Of a stretch of 64,000 nucleotides of DNA, positions 52,188 to 59,433 are shown piece after piece. This stretch comes from Chryseobacterium cheonjiense (GTDB lineage: Bacteria; Bacteroidota; Bacteroidia; Flavobacteriales; Weeksellaceae). Each line of letters starts with the position of its first letter. The first letter of the stretch is position 1. The stretch is from the NCBI RefSeq assembly GCF_012927265.1, contig NZ_JABBGF010000001.1:1548502-1612501 (forward strand). The letters run 5' to 3'. The position numbers and the translations under genes were made by a program. Under the pieces are notes generated by a model. It made no database searches, was not told where the DNA came from, and worked only from the letters and a program-made list of their open reading frames with translations.

Positions 52188-52817
52188 ATGGCAAGAAAAG
52201 TTGTACAAGGCCCTATTAGGGATAAAGAAAAGACAAAACAAAAACTGCTCGGGGCAGTCGGAAAAATTTTAAGAACAAAAGGATATTCAGGATTAAAAGT
52301 AAGTAAAATAGCTGCTGTAGCAGGTTTTGATAAAAAATTGATTTATGAGTATTTTGGGAGTACCGAAAAACTGATTGACGAATATATCAGAACCCAGGAT
52401 TACTGGAGCAAGATGAACCAGGATAATATTGAAGTTGACATATCAGACGGAGGAAGAGAACTTTCCAAAATGGCTATTCTCAACCAATATGAGCATATCA
52501 AGAAGAACAAAGAGCTTCAGAAAATTATCCTTTGGGGACTTTCGGAAAGCAAGCCTATCCTTAAGAAGATAGCAGACGAAAGAGAAGAGATGGGAGAAAT
52601 GCTTTTTAAAAATATTGTAGATCCGTATTTTAAGGAAAAGTCGACAAGATACCGTGCCATTGCAGCCCTTCTGGTATCAGGAGCATATTATCTAAATCTT
52701 TACACAGCACATAATGCCAGTATGTTTTGTGGTATCGATCTGAAGTCTGAAGAAGGAAGAAAAGAAATCGAAAAAGCAATTGCCGAAATCATTGATTTCG
52801 CGTACGATGAAAAATAA
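52188..52817 (+). CDS. TetR/AcrR family transcriptional regulator
   Basis: A 209-aa regulator. The N-terminal helix-turn-helix (TKQKLLGAVGKILRTKGYSGLKVSKIAAVAGF followed by KKLIYEYFGSTEKL, residues 14-62) is typical. The C-terminal helical ligand domain (about 80-205) is unremarkable. It is placed six bases after the oxoamine synthase gene, in the same operon, so it probably controls that gene or responds to its lipid product. Confidence 0.9.
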   Translation: MARKVVQGPIRDKEKTKQKLLGAVGKILRTKGYSGLKVSKIAAVAGFDKKLIYEYFGSTEKLIDEYIRTQDYWSKMNQDNIEVDISDGGRELSKMAILNQYEHIKKNKELQKIILWGLSESKPILKKIADEREEMGEMLFKNIVDPYFKEKSTRYRAIAALLVSGAYYLNLYTAHNASMFCGIDLKSEEGRKEIEKAIAEIIDFAYDEK

Positions 52818-52903
52818 TGATGAGAAAAAATTTCCCATTGACCAATAATAAGTTTTTGTGGATAACTTGAAATTGAAAATTTTCAAATTACAACTATATT
52901 TCT

Positions 52904-52911
52904 TACTTTTG
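52904..52911 (+). promoter_or_regulatory. -7 promoter element of dnaX, near-leaderless
   Basis: TACTTTTG fits TAnnTTTG and ends four bases before the dnaX ATG, predicting transcription to start within or at the first codons. Confidence 0.55.
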
Positions 52912-52915
52912 GCCA

Positions 52916-54001
52916 ATGGAAAATTTTATCGTATCTGCACGAAAATATCGCCCACAACAATTTGATACTGTTGTCGGGCAATCTCATATTACGGATACTT
53001 TAGAACATGCAATCGGAGAAAATCAGCTTGCTCAGGCTTTATTATTCTGTGGACCAAGAGGGGTAGGAAAAACGACCTGCGCGAGAATTCTGGCAAGAAA
53101 AATCAACGAAAAAGATGGTTCTGTTTCAGATGACGGCTTTGCTTATAATATCTATGAGCTCGATGCTGCCTCAAACAACTCGGTAGATGATATCAGGGAA
53201 CTGATAGATCAGGTACGTTTTGCACCTCAGGTTGGCAAATACAAAGTATACATTATCGACGAGGTGCATATGCTGTCTTCTGCAGCTTTCAATGCTTTCC
53301 TTAAAACCCTTGAAGAACCACCGGCTCACGCCATCTTTATCCTGGCAACAACCGAAAAGCATAAGATTATTCCTACAATTTTATCACGATGTCAGATTTA
53401 TGATTTCAAAAGAATTACTATTGAAGACATCCAGGGGCATCTCAGAAATATCGCTCAAAAAGAGAATATTCAATACGAGGATGATGCGCTTTATCTTATT
53501 GCCCAGAAAGCGGATGGCGCACTGAGAGATGCACTTTCTATTTTTGACAGACTTTCCACTTTTTCACAGAAAAATATCACTTTGGCAAAAGCTGCCGAAG
53601 TACTGAATATCCTGGATTACGATCAATATCTTAAAATCGTTGATCTGGCTAAAGACGGTAAAATTCCTGAAGTACTTTCTGCATTTAATGAGATCGTAAA
53701 AAAAGGATTTGATCCGCATATCTTTATTGCAGGACTTGGAAATCATTTCAGAGATCTTATGATGGCCCAGAATGCTTCTACCATCGACCTTATTGAAGTT
53801 GGCGAACAGACGAAAACAAAGTTTGTACAGCAGGCTCAAAACTGGAATGCACAACAGCTTATTGATGCGATAGAAATCTGCAATCACGCAGATATCAATT
53901 ACAAAAATTCCAAAAACCCTAGGCTTACGGTAGAAATTGCCCTCATGCAATTGGCTTCCATTACTGCCGGCGTGGATATTTCAAAAAAAAAAAGTTTATA
54001 A
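52916..54001 (+). CDS. dnaX: DNA polymerase III subunit gamma (DnaX short form)
   Basis: Clamp-loader ATPase, 361 aa in frame zero. Walker A is GPRGVGKTT, the DExx box is IIDEVHMLS, sensor 1 is ILATTEKHKIIPTILSRCQ, and sensor 2 is near DGALRDALSIFD. Domain III follows and ends LTVEIALMQLAS just before the run of A. The zinc Cys module present in E. coli DnaX after Walker A is absent, which appears normal for flavobacteria. Frame zero stops six codons after the run of eleven A (53983-53993), giving a gamma-like product. The tau-specific part continues in the -1 frame to 54609, so full-length tau would be 564 aa. Confidence 0.93.
   Translation: MENFIVSARKYRPQQFDTVVGQSHITDTLEHAIGENQLAQALLFCGPRGVGKTTCARILARKINEKDGSVSDDGFAYNIYELDAASNNSVDDIRELIDQVRFAPQVGKYKVYIIDEVHMLSSAAFNAFLKTLEEPPAHAIFILATTEKHKIIPTILSRCQIYDFKRITIEDIQGHLRNIAQKENIQYEDDALYLIAQKADGALRDALSIFDRLSTFSQKNITLAKAAEVLNILDYDQYLKIVDLAKDGKIPEVLSAFNEIVKKGFDPHIFIAGLGNHFRDLMMAQNASTIDLIEVGEQTKTKFVQQAQNWNAQQLIDAIEICNHADINYKNSKNPRLTVEIALMQLASITAGVDISKKKSL
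53983..53994 (+). other. Slippery A11-G run in dnaX (frameshift or transcriptional slippage site)
   Basis: Eleven consecutive A followed by G, read in frame zero as TCA AAA AAA AAA AGT TTA TAA. A -1 shift continues with AAG TTT ATA and stays open to 54609. This is equivalent to the sites that make gamma and tau in E. coli (A AAA AAG) and Thermus (A9 slippage). A weak hairpin CTTTTC/GAAAAG follows at 54011-54027. Confidence 0.8.
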
Positions 54002-54609
54002 TATTAGCACCTTTTCTCAATGAAAAGCAGGAAATAAAAACTCCTGCCAAAATCATTGAGAAAAAGGAAGAGCCTGCTCAGGTTCAGGATATTATTAAGC
54101 CCCAGGAAACTGAAATAAAGAAAACTACAAAGCCTTTAACAAAACAGGTAATTGCTTCAGGATTCAGCATTAATGCTCTTTTAAACAAGGAAGACAAAAC
54201 TGAAGAAGAAGAAACCGTTGTCGTAAAGACGGAAACCCTTCCACAAAACCATTTTACAGAAACAGATCTGCAGGCAGAATGGAACTTATTGCTGAAACAA
54301 TTACAGAAGAAAGATACATTTGTATTCAATGCCATCAAATCATTCAAGCTAATAAAATCAGGCGAAAATCAGATTACCGTTTTATTTCCATCCGATTCTG
54401 CAAAGGTGGAATTTGATAAGGTAAGCAGGGAGTTTTTTAATCATTTTAAAACAAAGGTTCATAACTTTTCCATTGAAATCATTTACCAGCGTGATGTTGA
54501 AAACCTGAAAATAGAAGTAATGACCAAAAGGAAAATCTTTGAAAAATTCGCTCAGAAAAATCCTCTGCTCAAAGATCTTGACGACCTCATGAGATTTGAC
54601 CTTACCTAA
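53995..54609 (+). CDS. dnaX: DnaX tau-specific C-terminal segment in the -1 frame
   Basis: An open frame of about 205 codons that begins at the slippery run and ends with TAA at 54607-54609. It first encodes a linker rich in Lys, Glu and Thr (EEEETVVVKTETLP). It then encodes a conserved globular end of about 105 aa (DLQAEWNLLLKQLQKKDTFV, VLFPSDSAKVEFDKVSREFF, NPLLKDLDDLMRFDLT) typical of the C-terminus of Bacteroidota DnaX. No start codon is expected: it should be made as part of tau through frameshifting or slippage. A sequencing error in the A run is the alternative. Confidence 0.75.
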   Translation, partial: FIILAPFLNEKQEIKTPAKIIEKKEEPAQVQDIIKPQETEIKKTTKPLTKQVIASGFSINALLNKEDKTEEEETVVVKTETLPQNHFTETDLQAEWNLLLKQLQKKDTFVFNAIKSFKLIKSGENQITVLFPSDSAKVEFDKVSREFFNHFKTKVHNFSIEIIYQRDVENLKIEVMTKRKIFEKFAQKNPLLKDLDDLMRFDLT

Positions 54610-54655
54610 TTATGTAGATTTTATAATTTCAAGTATCCTATTTAAATAAATTTTA

Positions 54656-54676
54656 TATATTTGTCAAATATTTGAC
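54656..54676 (+). promoter_or_regulatory. Promoter with overlapping palindrome upstream of the DAHP synthase leader
   Basis: TATATTTG (54656-54663) fits TAnnTTTG and overlaps a perfect 14-base palindrome GTCAAATATTTGAC (54663-54676). Transcription would begin near 54670, giving a leader of about 355 bases. The palindrome covers the predicted start and could be an operator. Confidence 0.5.
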
Positions 54677-54773
54677 CTGAAAATAATTTTTCAACAAAAG
54701 CAAGATTGCAGAAAAGCTTACAAATAAACGATCAGCATTGGAAAATACAGTAAAACCATTTCTATCTGTTCTC

Positions 54774-54869
54774 ATGCCCGCTATTTTTTTTAGCGGTCAT
54801 TTCTGCTTTTCCCCATCTTATTACAGAAATTCAGAGAAAAAATATCGATTTTACTATTGGTATTGCTAG
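54774..54869 (+). CDS. Candidate aromatic leader peptide (31 aa)
   Basis: ATG at 54774 and TAG at 54867 frame a 31-residue peptide with 12 aromatic residues: five Phe, six Tyr and one Trp. They are clustered at IFF, HFCF, SYY and above all at the end, YRFYYWYC. It lies within the leader of a gene for the first enzyme of aromatic amino-acid synthesis and is too short to be annotated by default. The composition and location are those of an attenuation leader peptide whose translation measures charged tRNA-Phe/Tyr/Trp. A T-rich hairpin follows at 54922. No close Shine-Dalgarno site is present, which is normal for this phylum. Confidence 0.6.
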   Translation: MPAIFFSGHFCFSPSYYRNSEKKYRFYYWYC

Positions 54870-54921
54870 CTGAATTTCTTTCCAAAAAATAACAGGAGTA
54901 CGATAGCCTGATTTCCTGGTC

Positions 54922-54948
54922 CCATTAAATTTTTTAACGGCGTTTTTT
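54922..54948 (+). terminator. Possible attenuator terminator before the DAHP synthase gene
   Basis: CCATTAAA (54922-54929) pairs with TTTAACGG (54933-54940) with one A-C mismatch, followed by CGTTTTTT. It is weak alone. A preceding hairpin pairs CAGGA (54893-54897) with TCCTG (54914-54918). The two together occupy the stretch between the leader peptide and the gene. I could not derive a convincing antiterminator pairing by eye. Confidence 0.4.
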
Positions 54949-55026
54949 AGAAAGAATTATAAAGTAAATTTATAATGCAATTGCTATGGCTATATATCAA
55001 CAAAAAGGATAAAATAAATAAGAATA

Positions 55027-56106
55027 ATGAATTTAAAAGAATTAAAGAACGACTGGATTAATGATTTCTCGCAGCCTTTAATGATTGCAGGGCCATGCAG
55101 TGCGGAAAGCGAATCCCAGATGCTGGAGACCGCAAGAAGAATCAGAGAGACACAAGCTAATGTGCCTATTTTTCGTGCAGGAATATGGAAACCCCGAACA
55201 AAACCGAACGGATTTGAAGGTGTAGGAGTAATAGGGCTCAACTGGCTTAAAAAAGTAAAAGAAGAATACGGATTTAAAACAGCTACTGAAGTGGCCAATG
55301 CACACCATGTTTTTGCTGCTCTTGAAGCTGATGTGGATATTTTATGGATTGGAGCACGTTCTACCGTAAACCCTTTCACGGTACAGGAAATTGCAATGGC
55401 ACTGAAAGGAACAGAGAAAACGGTTCTTGTCAAAAATCCTGTAAATCCTGATCTTGCCCTGTGGATAGGCGCCTTGGAAAGACTTTTAGGCCAGGATATT
55501 AAAAACCTTGGGGTTATTCACAGAGGATTTTCAACCTACCAAAAAACAAAATACAGAAACAATCCCAACTGGCAGATTGCTTTGGACTTTAAAAGCCAGT
55601 TTCCGGATATTCCAATGTTGATCGATCCTTCACACATTTGCGGAAACAGGACCGGTCTAGCAGATATTACCCAGGAAGCGCTTAACGTAGGCTATCAGGG
55701 TGCTATTATTGAAACTCACGCTCACCCGGACGAAGCATGGAGTGATGCAGCACAGCAGATTACACCGGAAGTTTTGGCAGAACTTATCGGTAATCTCAAA
55801 GTAAGAAGTACGGACCTTGCAGGTTTTGAAGGGGAAATGGGAAGACACAGAACCTTAATTTCCGATATCGATTTTCAATTGATTGAACTGCTTTCCCAGA
55901 GAATGAAAATTTCAGAGAAAATAGGAAAACTGAAAAAAGAAAACGACATTGCTATTTTCCAGCCGGAGCGTTGGAAAGTCATTACGGAATATGCAACTCA
56001 AAAAGCTGTTGAAACTGGTATGTCTAAAGAATTTATTGAAAAAGTATTTAAAACCATCCATGAAGAATCAATAGAGGTTCAGAATAGTATCATGATTGAC
56101 AGGTAG
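55027..56106 (+). CDS. Bifunctional DAHP synthase / chorismate mutase
   Basis: A 359-aa fusion. Residues about 1-260 are a type I-beta (KDO8P-like) DAHP synthase: LMIAGPCSAESESQML, FRAGIWKPRTKPNGFEGVG, WIGARSTVNPF, VLVKNPVNPD, GVIHRGF and DPSHICGNRTG. They make DAHP from phosphoenolpyruvate and erythrose-4-phosphate. Residues about 270-355 are an AroQ-type chorismate mutase: HRTLISDIDFQLIELLSQRMKISEKIGKLK and QPERWKVI. The fusion, common in Bacteroidota, places feedback control by prephenate or chorismate on the first step. It is monocistronic behind a long leader that contains an aromatic-rich peptide. Confidence 0.94.
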   Translation: MNLKELKNDWINDFSQPLMIAGPCSAESESQMLETARRIRETQANVPIFRAGIWKPRTKPNGFEGVGVIGLNWLKKVKEEYGFKTATEVANAHHVFAALEADVDILWIGARSTVNPFTVQEIAMALKGTEKTVLVKNPVNPDLALWIGALERLLGQDIKNLGVIHRGFSTYQKTKYRNNPNWQIALDFKSQFPDIPMLIDPSHICGNRTGLADITQEALNVGYQGAIIETHAHPDEAWSDAAQQITPEVLAELIGNLKVRSTDLAGFEGEMGRHRTLISDIDFQLIELLSQRMKISEKIGKLKKENDIAIFQPERWKVITEYATQKAVETGMSKEFIEKVFKTIHEESIEVQNSIMIDR

Positions 56107-56195
56107 TCATTTACACATATATATTTAGTGATTCAGGGGCTGGGAATTCAGGTGATGTTGCAAAACATTAGCCTTAATTCTTAGCCCTAATTTCA

Positions 56196-56203
56196 TATAT
56201 TTG
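56196..56203 (+). promoter_or_regulatory. -7 promoter element of rsgA
   Basis: TATATTTG fits TAnnTTTG, 15 bases before the rsgA ATG. Confidence 0.55.
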
Positions 56204-56217
56204 CATTAAGTTATAAT

Positions 56218-57144
56218 ATGAAAGGAAAAATCATTAAATCTACAGGAAGCTGGTATCAGGTTCTGGAAATGGAAACCGGCAGAATCTTCGAAGCAAGAAT
56301 CCGCGGTAAATTTAAGCTTATAAAAACCAGGCTTACCAATCCGCTGGCTGTTGGAGATTTTGTGGAATTTCAGCTGGAGCAGGATGATATTGCATGGATC
56401 ACAAAGATTGAATCCCGCAGAAATTACCTGATCAGAAAATCCGTCAACCTTTCAAAAGAAGCTCATATTATTGCTTCCAATATTGATCTGGCCTGTTTTA
56501 TTTTTACTTTAAAACACCCGGAAACCTCTCTGGGATTTCTGGACAGGTTCCTTGCCTGCTGCGAAGCTTATAATATTACGCCGCTCATTCTATTTAATAA
56601 AATTGATGTTCTTCATGAGGAAGAGATCGAAATTGTGAAAGATGTGGAATTCCTGTATAATGAAATCGGGTATGAAACGCTTGAGATCTCATCGTATTCC
56701 AGATTGAATCTCGATCAGCTGCAGGAAATACTACAAGACAAGACTTCTGTATTCTTCGGTCATTCCGGCTGTGGAAAATCTACTTTGGTTAATGCCTTAC
56801 AGCCAGGACTTAATTTAAAAACATCAGAAATATCTGATACCCATCTTAAAGGAAAACACACCACTACCTTTGCGCAAATGCATTTTTGGGATTTTGGCGG
56901 AAATGTGATCGATACACCGGGTGTCCGCGAATTTGCCATGATCGACATCGAAAAAGAGGAGGTACAGCATTACTTTCCTGAAATTTTCAAAAAAAGGGAG
57001 CAGTGCAAGTTTCACAACTGTCTTCATATCAATGAGCCAAAATGTGCCGTAATTGACGGTCTCGAAACAGGAGAAATTCAGCATTCGAGATATGCGACTT
57101 ATATTAAACTCATGGAAGAAGCAGAAGAAGCAGTTCAGAAATAA
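56218..57144 (+). CDS. rsgA: Ribosome small subunit-dependent GTPase A
   Basis: RsgA of 308 aa, a late 30S assembly factor. The N-terminal OB fold (1-70) is followed by the circularly permuted GTPase: G4 NKIDVL first, then G1 GHSGCGKSTL, G2 KGKHTTT and G3 DTPGVREF. The C-terminal zinc site has CKFHNCLHINEPKCAV. All expected motifs are present. It is monocistronic in the plus direction with no clear terminator before ndk. Confidence 0.96.
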   Translation: MKGKIIKSTGSWYQVLEMETGRIFEARIRGKFKLIKTRLTNPLAVGDFVEFQLEQDDIAWITKIESRRNYLIRKSVNLSKEAHIIASNIDLACFIFTLKHPETSLGFLDRFLACCEAYNITPLILFNKIDVLHEEEIEIVKDVEFLYNEIGYETLEISSYSRLNLDQLQEILQDKTSVFFGHSGCGKSTLVNALQPGLNLKTSEISDTHLKGKHTTTFAQMHFWDFGGNVIDTPGVREFAMIDIEKEEVQHYFPEIFKKREQCKFHNCLHINEPKCAVIDGLETGEIQHSRYATYIKLMEEAEEAVQK

Positions 57145-57278
57145 TTCATTTTAATTTTAAAAATAATTGATATTTGCCGGTTATTGATTCAAAATGAAGC
57201 AATAAAGATCTGGTTATGTATCGTTTGTGATTTATTCATGATTTTTTATGATAAGAATCTCGTGAAAGTACGGTCAAT

Positions 57279-57345
57279 AAAAAACCCAGCCGAAGCTGGG
57301 TAAAAACTAATAACCATGAAAACTCAAATTAAACATGAGAATCGG
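57279..57345 (-). ncRNA. Predicted short minus-strand RNA with UUCG terminator
   Basis: On the minus strand CCCAGC-TTCG-GCTGGG is followed by six T (plus 57279-57300), a textbook terminator that has no T tract on the plus strand. About 55 bases upstream on the minus strand is a sigma54-like promoter (57356-57370). No minus-strand gene ends here. The predicted RNA of about 67 bases contains a nine-codon frame (MFNLSFHGY) ending just before the stem. The remaining sequence of the 336-base gap up to ndk is AT-rich. Confidence 0.45.
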
Positions 57346-57355
57346 AATATAAGAA

Positions 57356-57370
57356 ACAATTACTGTGCCA
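57356..57370 (-). promoter_or_regulatory. Sigma54-like promoter
   Basis: Minus-strand TGGCACAGTAATTGT compared with the consensus TGGCACGnnnnTTGC: the -24 GG and -12 positions are exactly ten bases apart, and only the final C and one G differ. It points at the predicted short RNA. Whether this organism has RpoN cannot be seen in the window. Confidence 0.4.
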
Positions 57371-57449
57371 AAGTTTTGTTTACGATTTCTTAACAAATGT
57401 TATTTTAATGTTAAAATTTGTTTAAAATTTAACTAACGAATTTTTTTTG

Positions 57450-57457
57450 TATTTTTG
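57450..57457 (+). promoter_or_regulatory. -7 promoter element of ndk
   Basis: TATTTTTG fits TAnnTTTG, 24 bases upstream of the ndk ATG. Confidence 0.6.
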
Positions 57458-57480
57458 CGCCATTAAAAAAATATACATAT

Positions 57481-57897
57481 ATGTCTAACATTACATTCAC
57501 CATGATTAAGCCTGATGCTGTTGCAGACGGACATATCGGTGCTATATTGGGTAAAATTGCTGAAGGAGGTTTCAAAATTAAAGCTTTAAAACTTACACAG
57601 CTTACCGTAGCTGATGCTAAAAAATTCTATGAAGTACATGCTGAAAGACCATTCTATGGAGAATTGGTTGAATTCATGAGCTCAGGACCAATCGTTGCTG
57701 CAGTTCTTGAGAAAGAAAATGCCGTAGAAGATTTCAGAACATTAATCGGCGCTACCAATCCTGCTGAAGCTGCAGAAGGTACGATCAGAAAAATGTTTGC
57801 AAGAAGCATCGGAGAAAATGCGGTACACGGCTCAGATTCTGACGAGAATGCTCTTATCGAGGCAAGATTTCACTTTTCAGGAAGAGAGATTTTTTAA
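57481..57897 (+). CDS. ndk: Nucleoside diphosphate kinase
   Basis: Ndk of 138 aa transfers the gamma-phosphate of ATP to other nucleoside diphosphates. The active-site His116 lies in [13 protein letters not shown]. The N-terminal [16 protein letters not shown], the Kpn loop region and the [15 protein letters not shown] segment match the family. It is monocistronic with its own promoter and strong terminator, consistent with high expression. Confidence 0.96.
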   Translation: MSNITFTMIKPDAVADGHIGAILGKIAEGGFKIKALKLTQLTVADAKKFYEVHAERPFYGELVEFMSSGPIVAAVLEKENAVEDFRTLIGATNPAEAAEGTIRKMFARSIGENAVHGSDSDENALIEARFHFSGREIF

Positions 57898-57921
57898 TTA
57901 AAAGAAATTACTTGAAATAAG

Positions 57922-57954
57922 AATCCGGAGAATGTTGTTCTCCGGATTTTTTTG
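57922..57954 (+). terminator. Strong terminator of ndk
   Basis: AATCCGGAGAA (57922-57932) pairs perfectly with TTCTCCGGATT (57938-57948), loop TGTTG, followed by a run of T. Confidence 0.88.
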
Positions 57955-58211
57955 TTCTAAAAGCAGGGGGTCTGATAATCAGCTTCAAACCATGATCAGT
58001 AAAAGAAATTAAGTATAAATACGCAATGGTAAATTACGTATTTATACGGATGGCTTCTTCATAATTTTTCACGAATTTTACATCATAATTCAATAGGGAG
58101 TTACATAGTAAAAAAGTCTTAAAATTAATAACCATTAAAGACTCCGATTTCAGCAAAGAAGAAAGGCAGCCTGTAAGGACTGCCTTTTTGTCATATTCTT
58201 TTAAAAAAAAA
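57955..58211. other. Intergenic structured region with hairpin and second terminator
   Basis: GTATAAATACG (58013-58023) pairs with CGTATTTATAC (58037-58047). AAAGGCAG (58162-58169) pairs with CTGCCTTT (58180-58187) and is followed by TTG on the plus strand and by a looser T tract on the minus strand. The second hairpin probably ends rpe on the minus strand, but its better T tract is on the plus strand, where no gene precedes it, so a plus-strand RNA is possible. Confidence 0.45.
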
Positions 58212-58862
58212 TTAAATCTTTAGAAGTTCTATAGTTCTTTCCGGACTTTCTGCCGAAAAAACGGCATTCCCTGCCACAAGAACATCTGCTCCTGCTTCAA
58301 AAAGTTTTGAAGCATTGTCAATATTTACACCACCATCGATTTCAATAAGAGCGGTAGAATTGTTACTCAGAATGAGGTCTTTTGTTTCTGCAATCTTTTT
58401 ATAAGTATTTTCAATGAATTTTTGTCCGCCAAATCCTGGATTTACGCTCATCAGTAATACCAGATCAACATCTGCAATAATGTCTTCCAACATAAGCACC
58501 GGAGTAGAAGGATTGAGCACAACACCTGCTTTTGCGCCCAGACTCTGAATGTGATGAATGGTTCTGTGAAGATGGGTACACGCTTCATAATGTACAGATA
58601 CAAGATCAGCACCCTGATCGATAAACTCTTCAACATATTTTTCCGGTTCCACAATCATAAGATGTACGTCTATAAATTTTTTGGCGTACTGCTGAACAGT
58701 TTTCATAACGGGAAATCCGAATGAAATGTTAGGAACGAACCTTCCGTCCATTACATCTACGTGGAACCAGTCGGCCTGTGAATTGTTTATCATTTCAATA
58801 TCTCTCTGTAAGTTTCCGAAATCTGCGGCCAACAGGGAAGGAGCAATAAGCTTAGTTTTCAT
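58212..58862 (-). CDS. rpe: Ribulose-phosphate 3-epimerase
   Basis: Rpe of 216 aa interconverts ribulose- and xylulose-5-phosphate in the pentose phosphate pathway. The start at 58862 (MKTKLIAPSLLAADF) is chosen over one 13 codons upstream because it matches the family N-terminus and lies 20 bases after a -7 element. Metal and catalytic motifs are FHVDVMDGRFVPN, DVHLMIVEPEKY, SVHYEAC, MSVNPGFGGQKF, IEIDGGVN and VAGNAVF. The fold is a complete TIM barrel. Confidence 0.95.
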   Translation of the reverse strand: MKTKLIAPSLLAADFGNLQRDIEMINNSQADWFHVDVMDGRFVPNISFGFPVMKTVQQYAKKFIDVHLMIVEPEKYVEEFIDQGADLVSVHYEACTHLHRTIHHIQSLGAKAGVVLNPSTPVLMLEDIIADVDLVLLMSVNPGFGGQKFIENTYKKIAETKDLILSNNSTALIEIDGGVNIDNASKLFEAGADVLVAGNAVFSAESPERTIELLKI

Positions 58863-58882
58863 TTTTACTTTTTTACTTCCTG

Positions 58883-58890
58883 CAAATATA
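58883..58890 (-). promoter_or_regulatory. -7 promoter element of rpe
   Basis: Minus-strand TATATTTG fits TAnnTTTG, 20 bases upstream of the start at 58862. Confidence 0.55.
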
Positions 58891-58998
58891 ATTATAATCA
58901 AAAAAATACAGTTAAATCTTATCCGTGTCTTTATAAGATACAGATTAAATCTGACTGTACTTCATATTTTAATCAAAAGATTCTGACCCGTAAAGTAA

Positions 58999-59424
58999 TT
59001 ATTTATTTTTTCTGAACAGAATATGGTCTAAACTTATTCTTCCTGACCCGTAAACGATAAGGGTAAATAACAAAATCAAATAATAGAGAGGAATTTCAAA
59101 GCCATTATCGCCGGCTTCGAAACCATTTCCCCAGTGTACGGTAACGATTGCAACAACCATGGTAACCATTAACGGAATAGAAATTATCCGTGTAAACAGC
59201 CCCAGTGTAAGAAGAACAACACCTGAAATCTCTGTTCCGGCAGCAAGGTAAGCATTGACAAGCGGAAAAGGGATATTGATACTGCTGAACCAATCTGCAA
59301 TAGAATTGATATCTCGAAGTTTCATCATGGCCGGATTATAAAAGCCATAGGCTAAAATTAGCCGGATTAATAATAAAGGCAAATCACTTAATTTACCTGC
59401 TGCCTGGTAATATTTTTCTATCAT
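58999..59424 (-). CDS. DoxX family membrane protein of the MNIO/bufferin cluster
   Basis: A 141-aa inner-membrane protein with four predicted helices (LLLIRLILAYGFYNPAMMKL, VNAYLAAGTEISGVVLLTLGL, ISIPLMVTMVVAIVTVHWG, IPLYYLILLFTLIVYGSG). The DoxX pattern includes TEISG in helix 2. DoxX proteins are regular partners of DUF692/DUF2063 gene pairs, where they may pass electrons or handle the modified product. It follows the DUF2063 gene after nine bases and is the last gene of the minus-strand operon. Confidence 0.88.
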   Translation of the reverse strand: MIEKYYQAAGKLSDLPLLLIRLILAYGFYNPAMMKLRDINSIADWFSSINIPFPLVNAYLAAGTEISGVVLLTLGLFTRIISIPLMVTMVVAIVTVHWGNGFEAGDNGFEIPLYYLILLFTLIVYGSGRISLDHILFRKNK

Positions 59425-59433
59425 AATGTTTTT

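Noticed and set aside
54690..54900. Decayed protein-coding remnant in the gap before the DAHP synthase gene
   Set aside because: Other frames give short hydrophobic stretches, but none resembles a known protein; the aromatic leader peptide explains the open frame better.
54990..55433. Minus-strand open frame over the start of the DAHP synthase gene
   Set aside because: Antisense shadow of the conserved barrel; no plausible promoter.
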